8,955 nucleotides of DNA from Limiplasma sp045540635 (GCA_045540635.1 JAZQHO010000156.1:1-8955); one strand, 5' to 3'. Positions 1-7,153 are shown, counted from the first letter of the stretch. Numbers and translations: made by a program. The notes: generated from the letters alone by a model not told the origin.

Positions 1-665
1 TCAAGGGCTATACCGAAAAGCAGTGGGGCCGCCCCTGCGACCAGCTGCCGCCGGAGATCATCCGCAGGCTGCCGGTGCGTTTCACCTTTGATAACAACTA
101 CTTCAACGCCGCCTATCAGGGCGTACCGGAGGAGGGCTACACCGAGCTGGTGCGCCGCCTGCTGGAAGGCTCCCACATCCGGCTTGATACGGATTTCCTC
201 AAGGAGCGCAAAGCGCTTGCAGGCCTTGCCCGCAGGGTGATCTACACCGGCTGCATCGATGCCTATTTCGATTACTGCTACGGCCCGCTCCAGTACCGCC
301 GTGTCCGTTTTGAGACCAAACGGCTGGAGATGCCCAACTATCAGGGCAACGCGGTGGTCAACTATACCGATGCCAAGGTGCCCTACACCCGGGTGATCGA
401 ACACAAGCATTTCGTCTTTGGCCAGCAGCCCCATACCATCGTCAGCTGGGAGTACAGCGCTGAATGGCAGCCCGGTGACGAGCCCTATTACCCAATCAAC
501 AACGAAGAAAACCAGTCGCTCTACGAGCGCTACGCCGCCCTTGCCGCCAAAGAGCCGGATACCGTGTTCGCAGGCCGTCTGGCACAATACCGCTACTACG
601 ATATGGACAAGGCCATGGAGAATGCCCTTGCCCTTTCGGCACAGCTTCTGGAGCGTGACGCATGA
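1..665 (+). CDS. glf: UDP-galactopyranose mutase, C-terminal part (5' end outside window)
   Basis: Flavoenzyme that interconverts UDP-galactopyranose and UDP-galactofuranose in the cytoplasm, supplying Galf for surface glycans. The reading frame is open from base 3, so the gene enters from the left edge. 220 of the usual 370 or so residues are visible. Family hallmarks follow in order: KGYTEKQWG at the very start, the RFTFDNNYFN block, YTGCIDAYFDYCYG, GNAVVNYTD, YTRVIEHKHF (its Arg matches the substrate-phosphate arginine known in bacterial Glf), DEPYYPIN, and the C-terminal GRLAQYRYYDMD segment that contacts FAD and substrate. The GTG at 75 lies inside the conserved region and is not the start. 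The TGA stop overlaps the next gene's ATG (ATGA, 662-665), which suggests translational coupling within a polysaccharide operon. The family assignment is near certain. Confidence 0.96.
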   Translation, partial: KGYTEKQWGRPCDQLPPEIIRRLPVRFTFDNNYFNAAYQGVPEEGYTELVRRLLEGSHIRLDTDFLKERKALAGLARRVIYTGCIDAYFDYCYGPLQYRRVRFETKRLEMPNYQGNAVVNYTDAKVPYTRVIEHKHFVFGQQPHTIVSWEYSAEWQPGDEPYYPINNEENQSLYERYAALAAKEPDTVFAGRLAQYRYYDMDKAMENALALSAQLLERDA

Positions 666-1447
666 AAACACTGATCATGGTAGCTGCCCACAAGCCCTAC
701 TGGATGCCCGAGGATGCCGCCTACCTGCCCCTGTTTGTGGGTGCAGCCGGAAAGGAGACCCCTGCCCCCGGCTGGCAGCGGGACGATACGGGTGACAATA
801 TCAGCCATAAGAACCCCACCTTTTGCGAACTGACCGGCCACTACTGGCTGTGGAAGAACACCGATGCGGATCTGTACGGTCTGTGCCACTACCGCCGCCA
901 TTTTGCCATGGGGCTGCCCTTTGGGGGTAAAAAGCAGCAGGTGCTCACCTCCGGCAGACTGGCAAAGCTGCTGGAGAGGTGCGACGTGCTGGTGCCTAAA
1001 AAGCGGCATTACTACATCGAGACCAACTACTCCCAGTATGCCCACGCCCACCACGCCTGCGATCTGGATACCACAAGGCAGATCCTCAGCGAAACCTGCC
1101 CGGAGTATCTGCCCTGCTGGGATCGGATGATGGCAGAGCGCAGCGGGCACCGCTTCAATATGTTCGTGATGCGCAGGGAGCATTTCCGCGCCTACTCGGA
1201 GTGGCTGTTCGGCATCCTGTTTGCGCTGGAGGAGCGGCTGGATATCTCCGCCTATTCCACATACGATCAGCGGGTGTTCGGCTTTGTGGCAGAGCGCCTG
1301 ATGGATGTATGGCTGCTCCATGAGGGCCTGCATGTACGCGAATGCAGAGTGGTGCATCTAGAGAGCCAGCACTGGGGCAGAAAAATACTGGGCTTCCTCA
1401 GGCGCAGGCAGCAGGGCCGCGCCAGAGAGCTGGAGGAAACCGCATAA
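662..1447 (+). CDS. DUF4422 domain protein, probable glycosyltransferase of surface polysaccharide synthesis
   Basis: A 261-residue cytosolic protein with no signal peptide or membrane helix. It shows the DUF4422 signature: an N-terminal beta strand with AAHKPYW (residues 8-14), DDTGDNISHKNPTFCELTG from residue 41, then YWLWKN, LCHYRRHF at 74-81, and a C-terminal YDQRVFGFVAERLMDVW segment. DUF4422 proteins are found in capsule, O-antigen and exopolysaccharide clusters and are treated as glycosyltransferases, though donor and acceptor are rarely known. The ATG overlaps the glf stop by four bases, and a TGGAG at 649-653 sits 8 nt upstream, so the start is firm. Being coupled to glf makes a galactofuranose-using or Galf-glycan-extending role plausible, but that is inference. 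The gene is the last of its operon, followed directly by a terminator. Confidence 0.88.
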   Translation: MKTLIMVAAHKPYWMPEDAAYLPLFVGAAGKETPAPGWQRDDTGDNISHKNPTFCELTGHYWLWKNTDADLYGLCHYRRHFAMGLPFGGKKQQVLTSGRLAKLLERCDVLVPKKRHYYIETNYSQYAHAHHACDLDTTRQILSETCPEYLPCWDRMMAERSGHRFNMFVMRREHFRAYSEWLFGILFALEERLDISAYSTYDQRVFGFVAERLMDVWLLHEGLHVRECRVVHLESQHWGRKILGFLRRRQQGRARELEETA

Positions 1448-1456
1448 GAACCGTGC

Positions 1457-1488
1457 CGCCGCAGAAGAACGCTTCTGCGGCGTTTTTT
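1457..1488 (+). terminator. Intrinsic terminator of the glf-DUF4422 operon
   Basis: Perfect 11-bp G+C-rich stem, CGCCGCAGAAG (1457-1467) pairing with CTTCTGCGGCG (1472-1482), with an AACG tetraloop and a run of six T at 1483-1488. It begins 10 nt after the stop codon of the DUF4422 gene. It separates the polysaccharide operon from the acyl-carrier operon downstream. Confidence 0.93.
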
Positions 1489-1515
1489 GCCTGCCTTACC
1501 CCTGCCGGAAACTCC

Positions 1516-1544
1516 TTTACTTTTGCTGCGATATAGCATATAAT
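1516..1544 (+). promoter_or_regulatory. Sigma-70-type promoter of the carrier/MBOAT/SGNH/ligase operon
   Basis: The -35 element TTTACT (1516-1521, 4 of 6 to consensus), a spacer of exactly 17 nt and a perfect -10 element TATAAT (1539-1544). Transcription would begin near 1551, leaving a leader of about 80 nt before the ATG at 1632. The promoter lies just after the preceding terminator in a locally AT-rich patch, which supports independent transcription of the downstream four genes. Confidence 0.78.
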
Positions 1545-1631
1545 GCATAGGTAACTGTATAGTGTGGTTTACTGGGCTCATCCGGCAGATCACCACCCCA
1601 AAACCTTTGTATTGCAAGGAGAAATGCGATT

Positions 1632-1862
1632 ATGGAAAAGATTCTCGGCATCCTTCAGTCCATCCGCAGCGATGTGGATTTCGCAAACGAGACCAAGCTG
1701 ATCGACGACGGCATTCTGGACAGCTTCGACATCGTATCCATCGTGGCAGAGCTGTGCGAAGAATACGACATTACCATCACCGTTGATATGCTGGAGCCCG
1801 AAAACTTCAACAGCGCTTCCGCTATGCTGGCTCTGGTAGAGCGCATCCTGGACGAAGAGTAA
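1632..1862 (+). CDS. Acyl carrier protein, DltC-like
   Basis: A 76-residue acidic protein of normal carrier-protein length. The phosphopantetheine site is Ser31 in LIDDGILDSFDIVSIV, with the invariant Asp-Ser pair; the surroundings resemble DltC and stand-alone Clostridial carriers more than fatty-acid AcpP. It would be converted to the holo form by a phosphopantetheinyl transferase encoded elsewhere, loaded by the ligase at the end of this operon, and offered to the membrane acyltransferase encoded next. The ribosome binding site AAGGAG (1616-1621) is 10 nt from the ATG. This is the first gene of the operon, whereas dltC is normally third in dltABCD. A 42-nt gap follows. A carrier protein is certain; the identity of the acyl group is not visible. 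Confidence 0.93.
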   Translation: MEKILGILQSIRSDVDFANETKLIDDGILDSFDIVSIVAELCEEYDITITVDMLEPENFNSASAMLALVERILDEE

Positions 1863-1904
1863 TCATCAGACTATCTATACAGCAAAAGGAAGAAGCAATC
1901 TGCT

Positions 1905-3512
1905 ATGGCACTTAATTCATTAACCTTTCTGGCCTTTCTGGCCGTGGTTCTGCTGATCTACTACATCGTTCCCAAAAAGTTTCAATGGGCCGTACTTCTT
2001 GTAGCAAGCTACGGCTTTTATTTGAGCAGCGGTGTCGGCCATGTGGTCTACATCATCGGTACCACGCTTTTCACCTACGGTGCCGGCAGACTGATGCAGC
2101 ACATCCGCGACAAGCAGCAGAATGCCATCAACGCCATGGGCGAAGAAGCTACCAAAGAGGAGAAGCGCCAGCTGAAAAAGGCTGCCGCCAAGAAGGTGCA
2201 CACCGTGCAGGTGATCACCGTGCTGGTCAATCTGGCTGTGCTCTCCTACATTAAGTACCTTAACGCCATTTTCAGCAACTTCAACGACCTCTTTGCCCTC
2301 TTCCGGTGGGATATCTCCATGCCGACGGTCAATGTGCTGGTTCCGCTGGGGCTTTCTTACTATACCTTCAACTCCATCGGCTACCTGATCGATGTGGGCC
2401 GCGGCAAGTATGCTGCCGAGAAGAATGTGGGCAAGTTTGCGCTGTTTGTTTCCTTCTTCCCCTCCATCGTGCAAGGCCCCCTGTTCCGCTACAACGATGT
2501 AGGCTACCAGCTGCAGGCTCCCCACGATTTCGACTACGAAAACGTGAAGCACGGCGCACAGCTGATCATCTGGGGTCTGTTCAAAAAATTGGTCATTGCT
2601 GACCGCATTGCCCAGATCGCCCTTACCATCTTCGCCCCCGGCTTTGAAGTGACCACCGGCTCGCAGGTGTTCTTCGGCGTGCTGGCCTACTCCTTCCAGA
2701 TCTACGGCGACTTCTCCGGCGGTACCGACATCACCCGCGGCGCTGCACAGATGATGGGCATCAACCTGCCGATGAACTTTGAGCGCCCCTTCTTTGCCAC
2801 CTCCATGGCGGATTTCTGGCGCAGATGGCATATGTCCCTCGGCGCATGGATGCGCGAGTTCGTGTTCTTCCCCATCATGCTGTGCAAGCCGGTAACGGCG
2901 GTAAGCAAGGCTTTCCGTAAGCGCTTCGGCAGCTATGCGGGCAAGATCGTTCCCTCCGTGGCCGCCCCCATGGTGGTGTTCTTCCTGATCGGTATCTGGC
3001 ACGGCCTTACCTGGCAGTACATTACCAACGGCTTCTACAACGCACTGCTCATCTCCGGCAGCGTGGCGCTGGCACCGGTGTACGAAAAGCTGCTCTCCAA
3101 GCTGCGCATCAACACCGAAGCCTTCAGCTGGCGGCTGTTCCAGATGCTGCGCACCTTTACCCTGCTCTGCATCTCCCGTGTGATCGTAAAGGCTCCCAGC
3201 CTGAGCACCGCCTTCTCTATGATCAAGGCCATGTTCACCTCTGTGGATCTGGACTACCTGTTCGGCAAGACCGGCGAGATCTTCACCTATGGAGTCAGCG
3301 AGCAGGAGATGCTGCTGCTGTTCATCTGCATCCTGATCCTGCTGGTGATCGGCATCCTGCAGGAGCGCGGTGTAAAGATCCGCGAGACGCTGTCCAAGCA
3401 GAATCTGGTTTTCCGCTGGGGCATCATGCTGGGACTGATCTGCCTGATCCTCGTCTTTGGCGTATACGGCCCCGCCTACGACGCCCGCAGCTTTATTTAC
3501 GGTGCATTTTAA
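1905..3512 (+). CDS. MBOAT family membrane O-acyltransferase (DltB/AlgI-like)
   Basis: A 535-residue polytopic membrane protein with about ten or more hydrophobic segments, at or slightly above the usual AlgI/DltB length. It carries the MBOAT hallmarks: the SFFPSIVQGPLFRY block, GDFSGGTDITRG, DFWRRWHMSLGAWMRE with His309, and GIWHGLTWQYITNG with His366, the expected catalytic histidine. A highly charged cytosolic loop lies near residues 68-98 (EEATKEEKRQLKKAAAKK) between early helices. In the Dlt and alginate systems such proteins accept an acyl group from a carrier or donor inside and hand it across the membrane for O-acylation of a polymer. Start: ATG at 1905 with AAAAGGAAG upstream; the spacing of about 14 nt is a little long. 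The next gene begins 18 nt after the stop, so they are co-transcribed. Family certain; substrate unknown. Confidence 0.93.
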   Translation: MALNSLTFLAFLAVVLLIYYIVPKKFQWAVLLVASYGFYLSSGVGHVVYIIGTTLFTYGAGRLMQHIRDKQQNAINAMGEEATKEEKRQLKKAAAKKVHTVQVITVLVNLAVLSYIKYLNAIFSNFNDLFALFRWDISMPTVNVLVPLGLSYYTFNSIGYLIDVGRGKYAAEKNVGKFALFVSFFPSIVQGPLFRYNDVGYQLQAPHDFDYENVKHGAQLIIWGLFKKLVIADRIAQIALTIFAPGFEVTTGSQVFFGVLAYSFQIYGDFSGGTDITRGAAQMMGINLPMNFERPFFATSMADFWRRWHMSLGAWMREFVFFPIMLCKPVTAVSKAFRKRFGSYAGKIVPSVAAPMVVFFLIGIWHGLTWQYITNGFYNALLISGSVALAPVYEKLLSKLRINTEAFSWRLFQMLRTFTLLCISRVIVKAPSLSTAFSMIKAMFTSVDLDYLFGKTGEIFTYGVSEQEMLLLFICILILLVIGILQERGVKIRETLSKQNLVFRWGIMLGLICLILVFGVYGPAYDARSFIYGAF

Positions 3513-3530
3513 GGAAGGAGCAATGAAACG

Positions 3531-4598
3531 ATGACCAAAAAGCAAATACTTCGTTGCGTTGCCTTCGCACTGATCCTCTGTACCATCATGATCGTTCTGT
3601 GTGACCTGTTTGAGCAGGAAAACAACAAGAACTTTGACATGCGTTACCAGACCTTCAAGGATCTGCCCAAAGGCACGGTGGATGCCGTATACATCGGCAC
3701 CAGCGGCGTGGATCGTTACTGGATCGCCTCCAAAGCCTATGAGGACTACGGCATGGTGGTCTACCCGCTCAGCATCGACGAGATGCCCTCCTTCCTGTAC
3801 ATCGACGTGCTGAAGGATGCCCTCGCCCGGCAGGATCCGGAGCTGCTGATCATCGATATGCGCGGCTTCCAGCAGGACTTCAACGTGGAAGAGCTTGACG
3901 TGCGCTCCCGCCGTGTGCTGGATGCCATGGACTTTTTCTCCATGACCCGCATCAACGCCGCGCTGAAAACCATGCGGCTGATCCACGAAACGGATGCCAG
4001 CAAATCCCGCTTCGATCTTTCCTTCCTGCTTTCCTTCATCAAGTACCACTCCAAGTGGTCTGAGGACTCCTACCGCATCAAGAACAATCTGGGCGACCGG
4101 CAGCACAGCTACGGCGGTTTCTACCTGAACAAGACCGACAGCGTAAAGGCTATCGAGATCGAGCCCCAGAACGTTAAGAAAGGCAAAATGGGAGAGCTGG
4201 ATCCCATCTCCGAGGCTGCGCTCTATGAGCTGCTGGACTTTCTTGCCCAGCAGGAGCGGGAGGTGCTGTTTGTCTACAGTCCCCGTGTGGACGGCGTTAC
4301 CAAGGTGGGCCAGACCAACCGTGTAAAGAGCATTCTGGAGGAGAAGGGCTTCCGGTATCTGGTATACCAGTTCTCCGATCCGGAGGGAGAGAACTACATC
4401 GAGTTCGACCTGAAGGCTGACTACTACGACAAGGGGCACGTAAACTACTACGGTGCCGAAAAGTACACCGCAGCGTTTGCCGCTTACCTGAACGAGCAAT
4501 ACGATCTGCCCGACCGCCGCGGCGATGAAGCCGTCAGCGCCTACTGGGACGGCATCTACGACAAGATCGTAAAACAGATCGAAAAGTACGCAAAATAA
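3531..4598 (+). CDS. Membrane-anchored SGNH-type protein, DltD-like partner of the MBOAT
   Basis: A 355-residue protein with one N-terminal hydrophobic segment (about residues 7-26) and no lipobox, so probably anchored with its catalytic part outside. It has the outline of an SGNH/GDSL hydrolase: block I as YIGTSGVDRYW with candidate nucleophile Ser58 after strand VDAVYIG, a LLIIDMRGFQQD strand, a VLFVYSPR strand, and a C-terminal D300-K-G-H303 followed by Asn, matching the D-x-x-H of block V. DltD, AlgJ and AlgX have this fold and work with an MBOAT to O-acylate extracellular polymers. A strong GGAAGGAG (3513-3520) lies 10 nt from the ATG at 3531. An ATG at 3523 is out of frame and stops at once. 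Alternative reading: an uncharacterised extracellular esterase. Overall identity to DltD looks low, so I assign by fold and context. Confidence 0.78.
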   Translation: MTKKQILRCVAFALILCTIMIVLCDLFEQENNKNFDMRYQTFKDLPKGTVDAVYIGTSGVDRYWIASKAYEDYGMVVYPLSIDEMPSFLYIDVLKDALARQDPELLIIDMRGFQQDFNVEELDVRSRRVLDAMDFFSMTRINAALKTMRLIHETDASKSRFDLSFLLSFIKYHSKWSEDSYRIKNNLGDRQHSYGGFYLNKTDSVKAIEIEPQNVKKGKMGELDPISEAALYELLDFLAQQEREVLFVYSPRVDGVTKVGQTNRVKSILEEKGFRYLVYQFSDPEGENYIEFDLKADYYDKGHVNYYGAEKYTAAFAAYLNEQYDLPDRRGDEAVSAYWDGIYDKIVKQIEKYAK

Positions 4599-4644
4599 GC
4601 ACCCTGCCCTGGGCAGATACGCAGAGAAAGTTTGAGGGGTTACT

Positions 4645-6123
4645 ATGCTTCAGTCCATCGCTTTGATGATCCAGAAATTCGCAACCGAGCAGCCCGATTT
4701 CACCGCCATCATCGTCAACGAGGAAAAATGCACCTACGGTCAACTGGCCCGCTACAACCGTCAGGCTGCTGCCTGCCTGCAGACAAAGGGCATCACCGCC
4801 GGGCAGCGCATCGTGGTGGAGGCGGATCACATCCTGCCCTATGTGTATGTGTGGTACGGCATCCAGCTGCTGGGCGCTACCTTTGTGCCTGTGGAAAAGA
4901 ACACCCCCAGCAACCGCATCCGCGAGATCTGTCAGGAGCTCGATGCCACCGCTGCCATCACCCTCACCGCCCGTGAGGATCTGCCCACCGCATGGTCTCT
5001 GGCAGAGCTGATGGAGGAGATCGGCCAGACCGCCGACGACTTCTCCCCCATTGCGCCCGACGAAGCCAGCCTTGCCGAGATCCTCTTCACCACCGGCACC
5101 ACGGGCAAGTCCAAGGGCGTTATGGTCTCCTACGGCAACCAGATCAACATTGCACTGGCTGGCATCGAGACCACCAACATCCAGCCCGATAACGTATGGC
5201 TCATCCCCACGCCCATGAACCATGCCGCCGGCTTGCGCAAGGTGCACATCGCCATGGCGGTGGGCAGCACCGTGTGCCTGCTGGAAGGCTTCCGCAACGT
5301 GAAGCAGTACTTCAAGTGCATCCACGACAACAACGTTACCTCCCTCTACCTGCCCCCGTCCGCCATCCATCTGCTGCTGGCGCTGGCCTCCAAGGATCTG
5401 GCGGCTCTCGGCGGTCAGTTGCGCTTCATCTACTCCAGCTCCACTGCCTACCCTGAGGCCGACAAGGAAAAGATGCGTAAGCTGCTGCCCGGCGTGTACA
5501 TGTACAACTGCTTCGGTTGCTCCGAGGCAGGCGTGGTCTGCACGGACGAGTTCTGCGTCTCCGGCGGCTCCCAGTACACCGGCAGCGTGGGCAAGCCCAA
5601 CTCTCTGAGCGAGATCGTCATTCTGGGCGAGGACGGCAACGAGATCACCGATTCCTCTCCCGAAAAGACCGGTCTGTGCGCCATCCGCAGCAAGTCGGTC
5701 ATGCAGGGCTACTGGAATGAGCCGGAGCAGACCGCCAAGGCCATCCAGAACGGTATGCTGGTCATGAGCGACATCTGCTATTTTGCGCCTAACGGCGAGC
5801 TGATTCTGGTAGGCCGCAGCAACGATACCATCAATCTGGGTGGTCTGAAGGTAGCGCCTCTGGAGGTGGAGGAAGTGGTGCTGCACGTGCCCTGCGTGGA
5901 CGAGTGCCTGCTCATCCCCGTGGTAAAGGGCGGCAACACTGCCCTGAAGCTGCTGGTGGTGGTAAAGGAAGGCCACGAGCTGGACGAGAACGCCATTCGC
6001 AGCTGCATCCTTTCCAATCTGGAGCCCTACAAGGTACCCAAGCAGATCCAGCAGGTGGAAGAGATCATCAAGACCTTCAACGGCAAGACCGACCGTAAGC
6101 AGATGATCGCCAAATACGCCTGA
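4645..6123 (+). CDS. AMP-forming acyl/aminoacyl ligase (ANL superfamily), probable loader of the carrier protein
   Basis: A 492-residue single-module adenylating enzyme, close to DltA length. Core motifs: A3 TTGTTGKSKG at 149-158; the A4 region PMNHAAG with His193; A5 NCFGCSEAG at 288-296; Asp376 in the A7 region (MSDICYF in place of TGD); A8 VGRSNDTINLGG with Arg391; and the A10 lysine Lys481 in NGKTDRK. It would activate a carboxylic acid with ATP and load it on the carrier encoded at 1632, since no other carrier is in the unit. It lacks the A4 aspartate (FDxS-type) typical of amino-acid-activating DltA/NRPS domains, and has SSS (264-266) where DltA has CGE, so D-alanine is doubtful; a CoA ligase is the alternative. 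The ribosome binding site GAGGGG (4634-4639) is 5 nt from the ATG. Last gene of the operon. Confidence 0.87.
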   Translation: MLQSIALMIQKFATEQPDFTAIIVNEEKCTYGQLARYNRQAAACLQTKGITAGQRIVVEADHILPYVYVWYGIQLLGATFVPVEKNTPSNRIREICQELDATAAITLTAREDLPTAWSLAELMEEIGQTADDFSPIAPDEASLAEILFTTGTTGKSKGVMVSYGNQINIALAGIETTNIQPDNVWLIPTPMNHAAGLRKVHIAMAVGSTVCLLEGFRNVKQYFKCIHDNNVTSLYLPPSAIHLLLALASKDLAALGGQLRFIYSSSTAYPEADKEKMRKLLPGVYMYNCFGCSEAGVVCTDEFCVSGGSQYTGSVGKPNSLSEIVILGEDGNEITDSSPEKTGLCAIRSKSVMQGYWNEPEQTAKAIQNGMLVMSDICYFAPNGELILVGRSNDTINLGGLKVAPLEVEEVVLHVPCVDECLLIPVVKGGNTALKLLVVVKEGHELDENAIRSCILSNLEPYKVPKQIQQVEEIIKTFNGKTDRKQMIAKYA

Positions 6124-6136
6124 TTGCGAACATAGC

Positions 6137-6177
6137 AAAGCGCCCCTCCGCACTTTTTTGTGCGGCGGGGCGCTTTT
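6137..6177. terminator. Bidirectional terminator between convergent genes
   Basis: Long stem with 16 pairs and one mismatch, AAAGCGCCCC-T-CCGCAC (6137-6153) against GTGCGG-C-GGGGCGCTTT (6160-6176). The loop is TTTTTT (6154-6159) and a short T run closes the + strand side. The - strand copy also ends in T residues after the stem. It lies 13 nt after the ligase stop and ends three bases before the stop codon of the oppositely oriented LysR gene, so it can serve both. Confidence 0.9.
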
Positions 6178-6179
6178 GC

Positions 6180-7073
6180 TTATTCCTGCCCATGCTTCAA
6201 AAGCTCGATGGCATAACGTGCATAACTGCTAAGCACCTGCCCGCGGCGGGTTACGATGGCAGGCTGACGGGAATACAGGCTGTTTTTGATCTCGTACAGC
6301 ACCAGCTTCTCATCAAACTGCTGTGCCTCCACAAATTGCAGGGGCAGCAGCGTTGCGCCCACCCCAGCCCGTGCCATGGCCCATGCGGTGGTAACACCTG
6401 TTACCTCCGAAGCAATGGCGGGCTCAAAACCGGCAGTGGTGCAAAGGTTATCGAACAGCTGGCGAAGCTCCTGCCCCGGCAGCAGAACCACAAAGGGCAG
6501 CGCTTGCGCCTTTGCAAACTCCAGCTGCGGCCCGCTGCTGCCCACCAGCGGCTGCATGCTCTGCGGCACTGCCAAAACAAGGGTATCCGGCGCAAGGGGG
6601 ATCACATCGGCGATGGAGGTATCCACCGGCAGATTGACAATGGACAGATCGAAACGGCCCTCAAGCGCTTCTTTGCGCAGCTGGGTGCTGTTTACCTCAT
6701 GGAGCACCACTTTGACCCCGGGAAAACGGCTGCGCAGCTCCTTCACAAAGCCGGGCATCAGATATTGGCTGCGGAAGGGCGTAAGCCCGATGGAAAGGGT
6801 GCCGTTTTCACCGCTGCGATACCGTTCCATGTTCCGGCGCAGCTGATCCTCCTTATAGAGCAGATCCTGTGCGCTGCGCACAAAATGTTCACCGGCGGGG
6901 GTAAGGACGAGGGGATTGTGGTTGCGGTCAAAAAGCTTAACGCCCAGCTCGTTTTCCAGTGCAAGGATCTGCTTGCTCAGCGATGGCTGCGCAATGCCGA
7001 GCAACTGTGCAGCCTGCGAGAAATTGAGCGTTTCGGAGAGCGTTACTGCATATTGAAGCTGGCGGGAATTCAT
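6180..7073 (-). CDS. LysR-type transcriptional regulator
   Basis: A 297-residue protein of standard LysR length. The N-terminal winged helix-turn-helix is plain: FSQAAQLLGIAQPSLSKQI followed by LENELGVKLFDRN and the LTPAGEHF wing, within residues 1-65. A linker helix and a periplasmic-binding-like effector domain follow (LSIGLTPFRSQYLMPGF, FDLSIVNLP, GVTTAWAMARAGVGATLLP). Start chosen at the ATG whose complement is CAT at 7071-7073, giving MNSRQLQYAV, because AGGAGG (7080-7085) lies 6 nt upstream. A longer frame to 7172 has no such support and adds a non-homologous tail. It is divergent from the TRAP permease gene, the usual arrangement for a LysR protein controlling its neighbour, so it probably senses the transported substrate or a related metabolite. 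The effector cannot be told from sequence. Confidence 0.95.
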   Translation of the reverse strand: MNSRQLQYAVTLSETLNFSQAAQLLGIAQPSLSKQILALENELGVKLFDRNHNPLVLTPAGEHFVRSAQDLLYKEDQLRRNMERYRSGENGTLSIGLTPFRSQYLMPGFVKELRSRFPGVKVVLHEVNSTQLRKEALEGRFDLSIVNLPVDTSIADVIPLAPDTLVLAVPQSMQPLVGSSGPQLEFAKAQALPFVVLLPGQELRQLFDNLCTTAGFEPAIASEVTGVTTAWAMARAGVGATLLPLQFVEAQQFDEKLVLYEIKNSLYSRQPAIVTRRGQVLSSYARYAIELLKHGQE

Positions 7074-7110
7074 ACCGGACCTCCTGTGTTGCACGATCAA
7101 ACTCCCGTCC

Positions 7111-7139
7111 ATTATAGTACGCTTTTCCCGAAAATAAAA
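7111..7139 (-). promoter_or_regulatory. Promoter of the LysR gene
   Basis: On the - strand a perfect -10 element TATAAT (complement of ATTATA, 7111-7116). At a 17-nt spacing there is a weak -35 element TTTTAT (7134-7139). The -10 lies about 38 nt before the LysR ATG. The AT-rich dyad at 7122-7140 overlaps the spacer and -35, which would allow autorepression. Confidence 0.6.
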
Positions 7140-7140
7140 G
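7122..7140. promoter_or_regulatory. Candidate LysR binding site
   Basis: AT-rich dyad CTTTT (7122-7126), 9 nt, AAAAG (7136-7140). It satisfies the LysR T-N11-A rule (T7125, A7137), and a nested dyad TTTTC-CC-GAAAA lies at 7123-7134. Its centre is about 59 nt upstream of the predicted permease transcription start, near the position LysR activators usually occupy, and it covers the LysR gene's own -35 region. Both arms are low-complexity, so chance is a real alternative. Confidence 0.35.
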
Positions 7141-7153
7141 ATGTGTTTTCCTC

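Noticed and set aside
1..665. GTG at 75 as the start of the first gene
   Set aside because: The frame is open from base 3, and the upstream residues KGYTEKQWG are conserved in UDP-galactopyranose mutase, so the gene continues off the left edge.
3523..3534. Three-codon mini frame ATG-AAA-CGA-TGA just before the SGNH gene
   Set aside because: It is only 2 nt from the ribosome binding site, too close for efficient initiation. The ATG at 3531 has a 10-nt spacing and opens the real frame. The overlap looks incidental.
1920..4499. An 859-codon open frame on the - strand across the MBOAT and SGNH genes
   Set aside because: It is antisense to two genes with clear family motifs and good ribosome binding sites. 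Its protein is a low-complexity string rich in His, Gln, Gly and Val, typical of the mirror frame of G+C-rich coding DNA.
4604..4616. 13-bp palindrome CTGCCC-T-GGGCAG between the SGNH and ligase genes
   Set aside because: As RNA it gives only a four-pair stem and has no T run, so it is not a terminator. A palindrome this short in G+C-rich DNA is weak evidence for an operator.
1632..6123. Canonical D-alanylation operon dltABCD
   Set aside because: The components match in kind, but the order is different, the carrier and SGNH proteins are divergent, and the ligase lacks DltA-type recognition residues. I call it Dlt-like and give no dlt symbols.
4534..6153. A 539-codon open frame on the - strand across the ligase gene
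   Set aside because: It mirrors a fully motif-bearing ANL ligase, has no recognisable domain and would run through the terminator stem.
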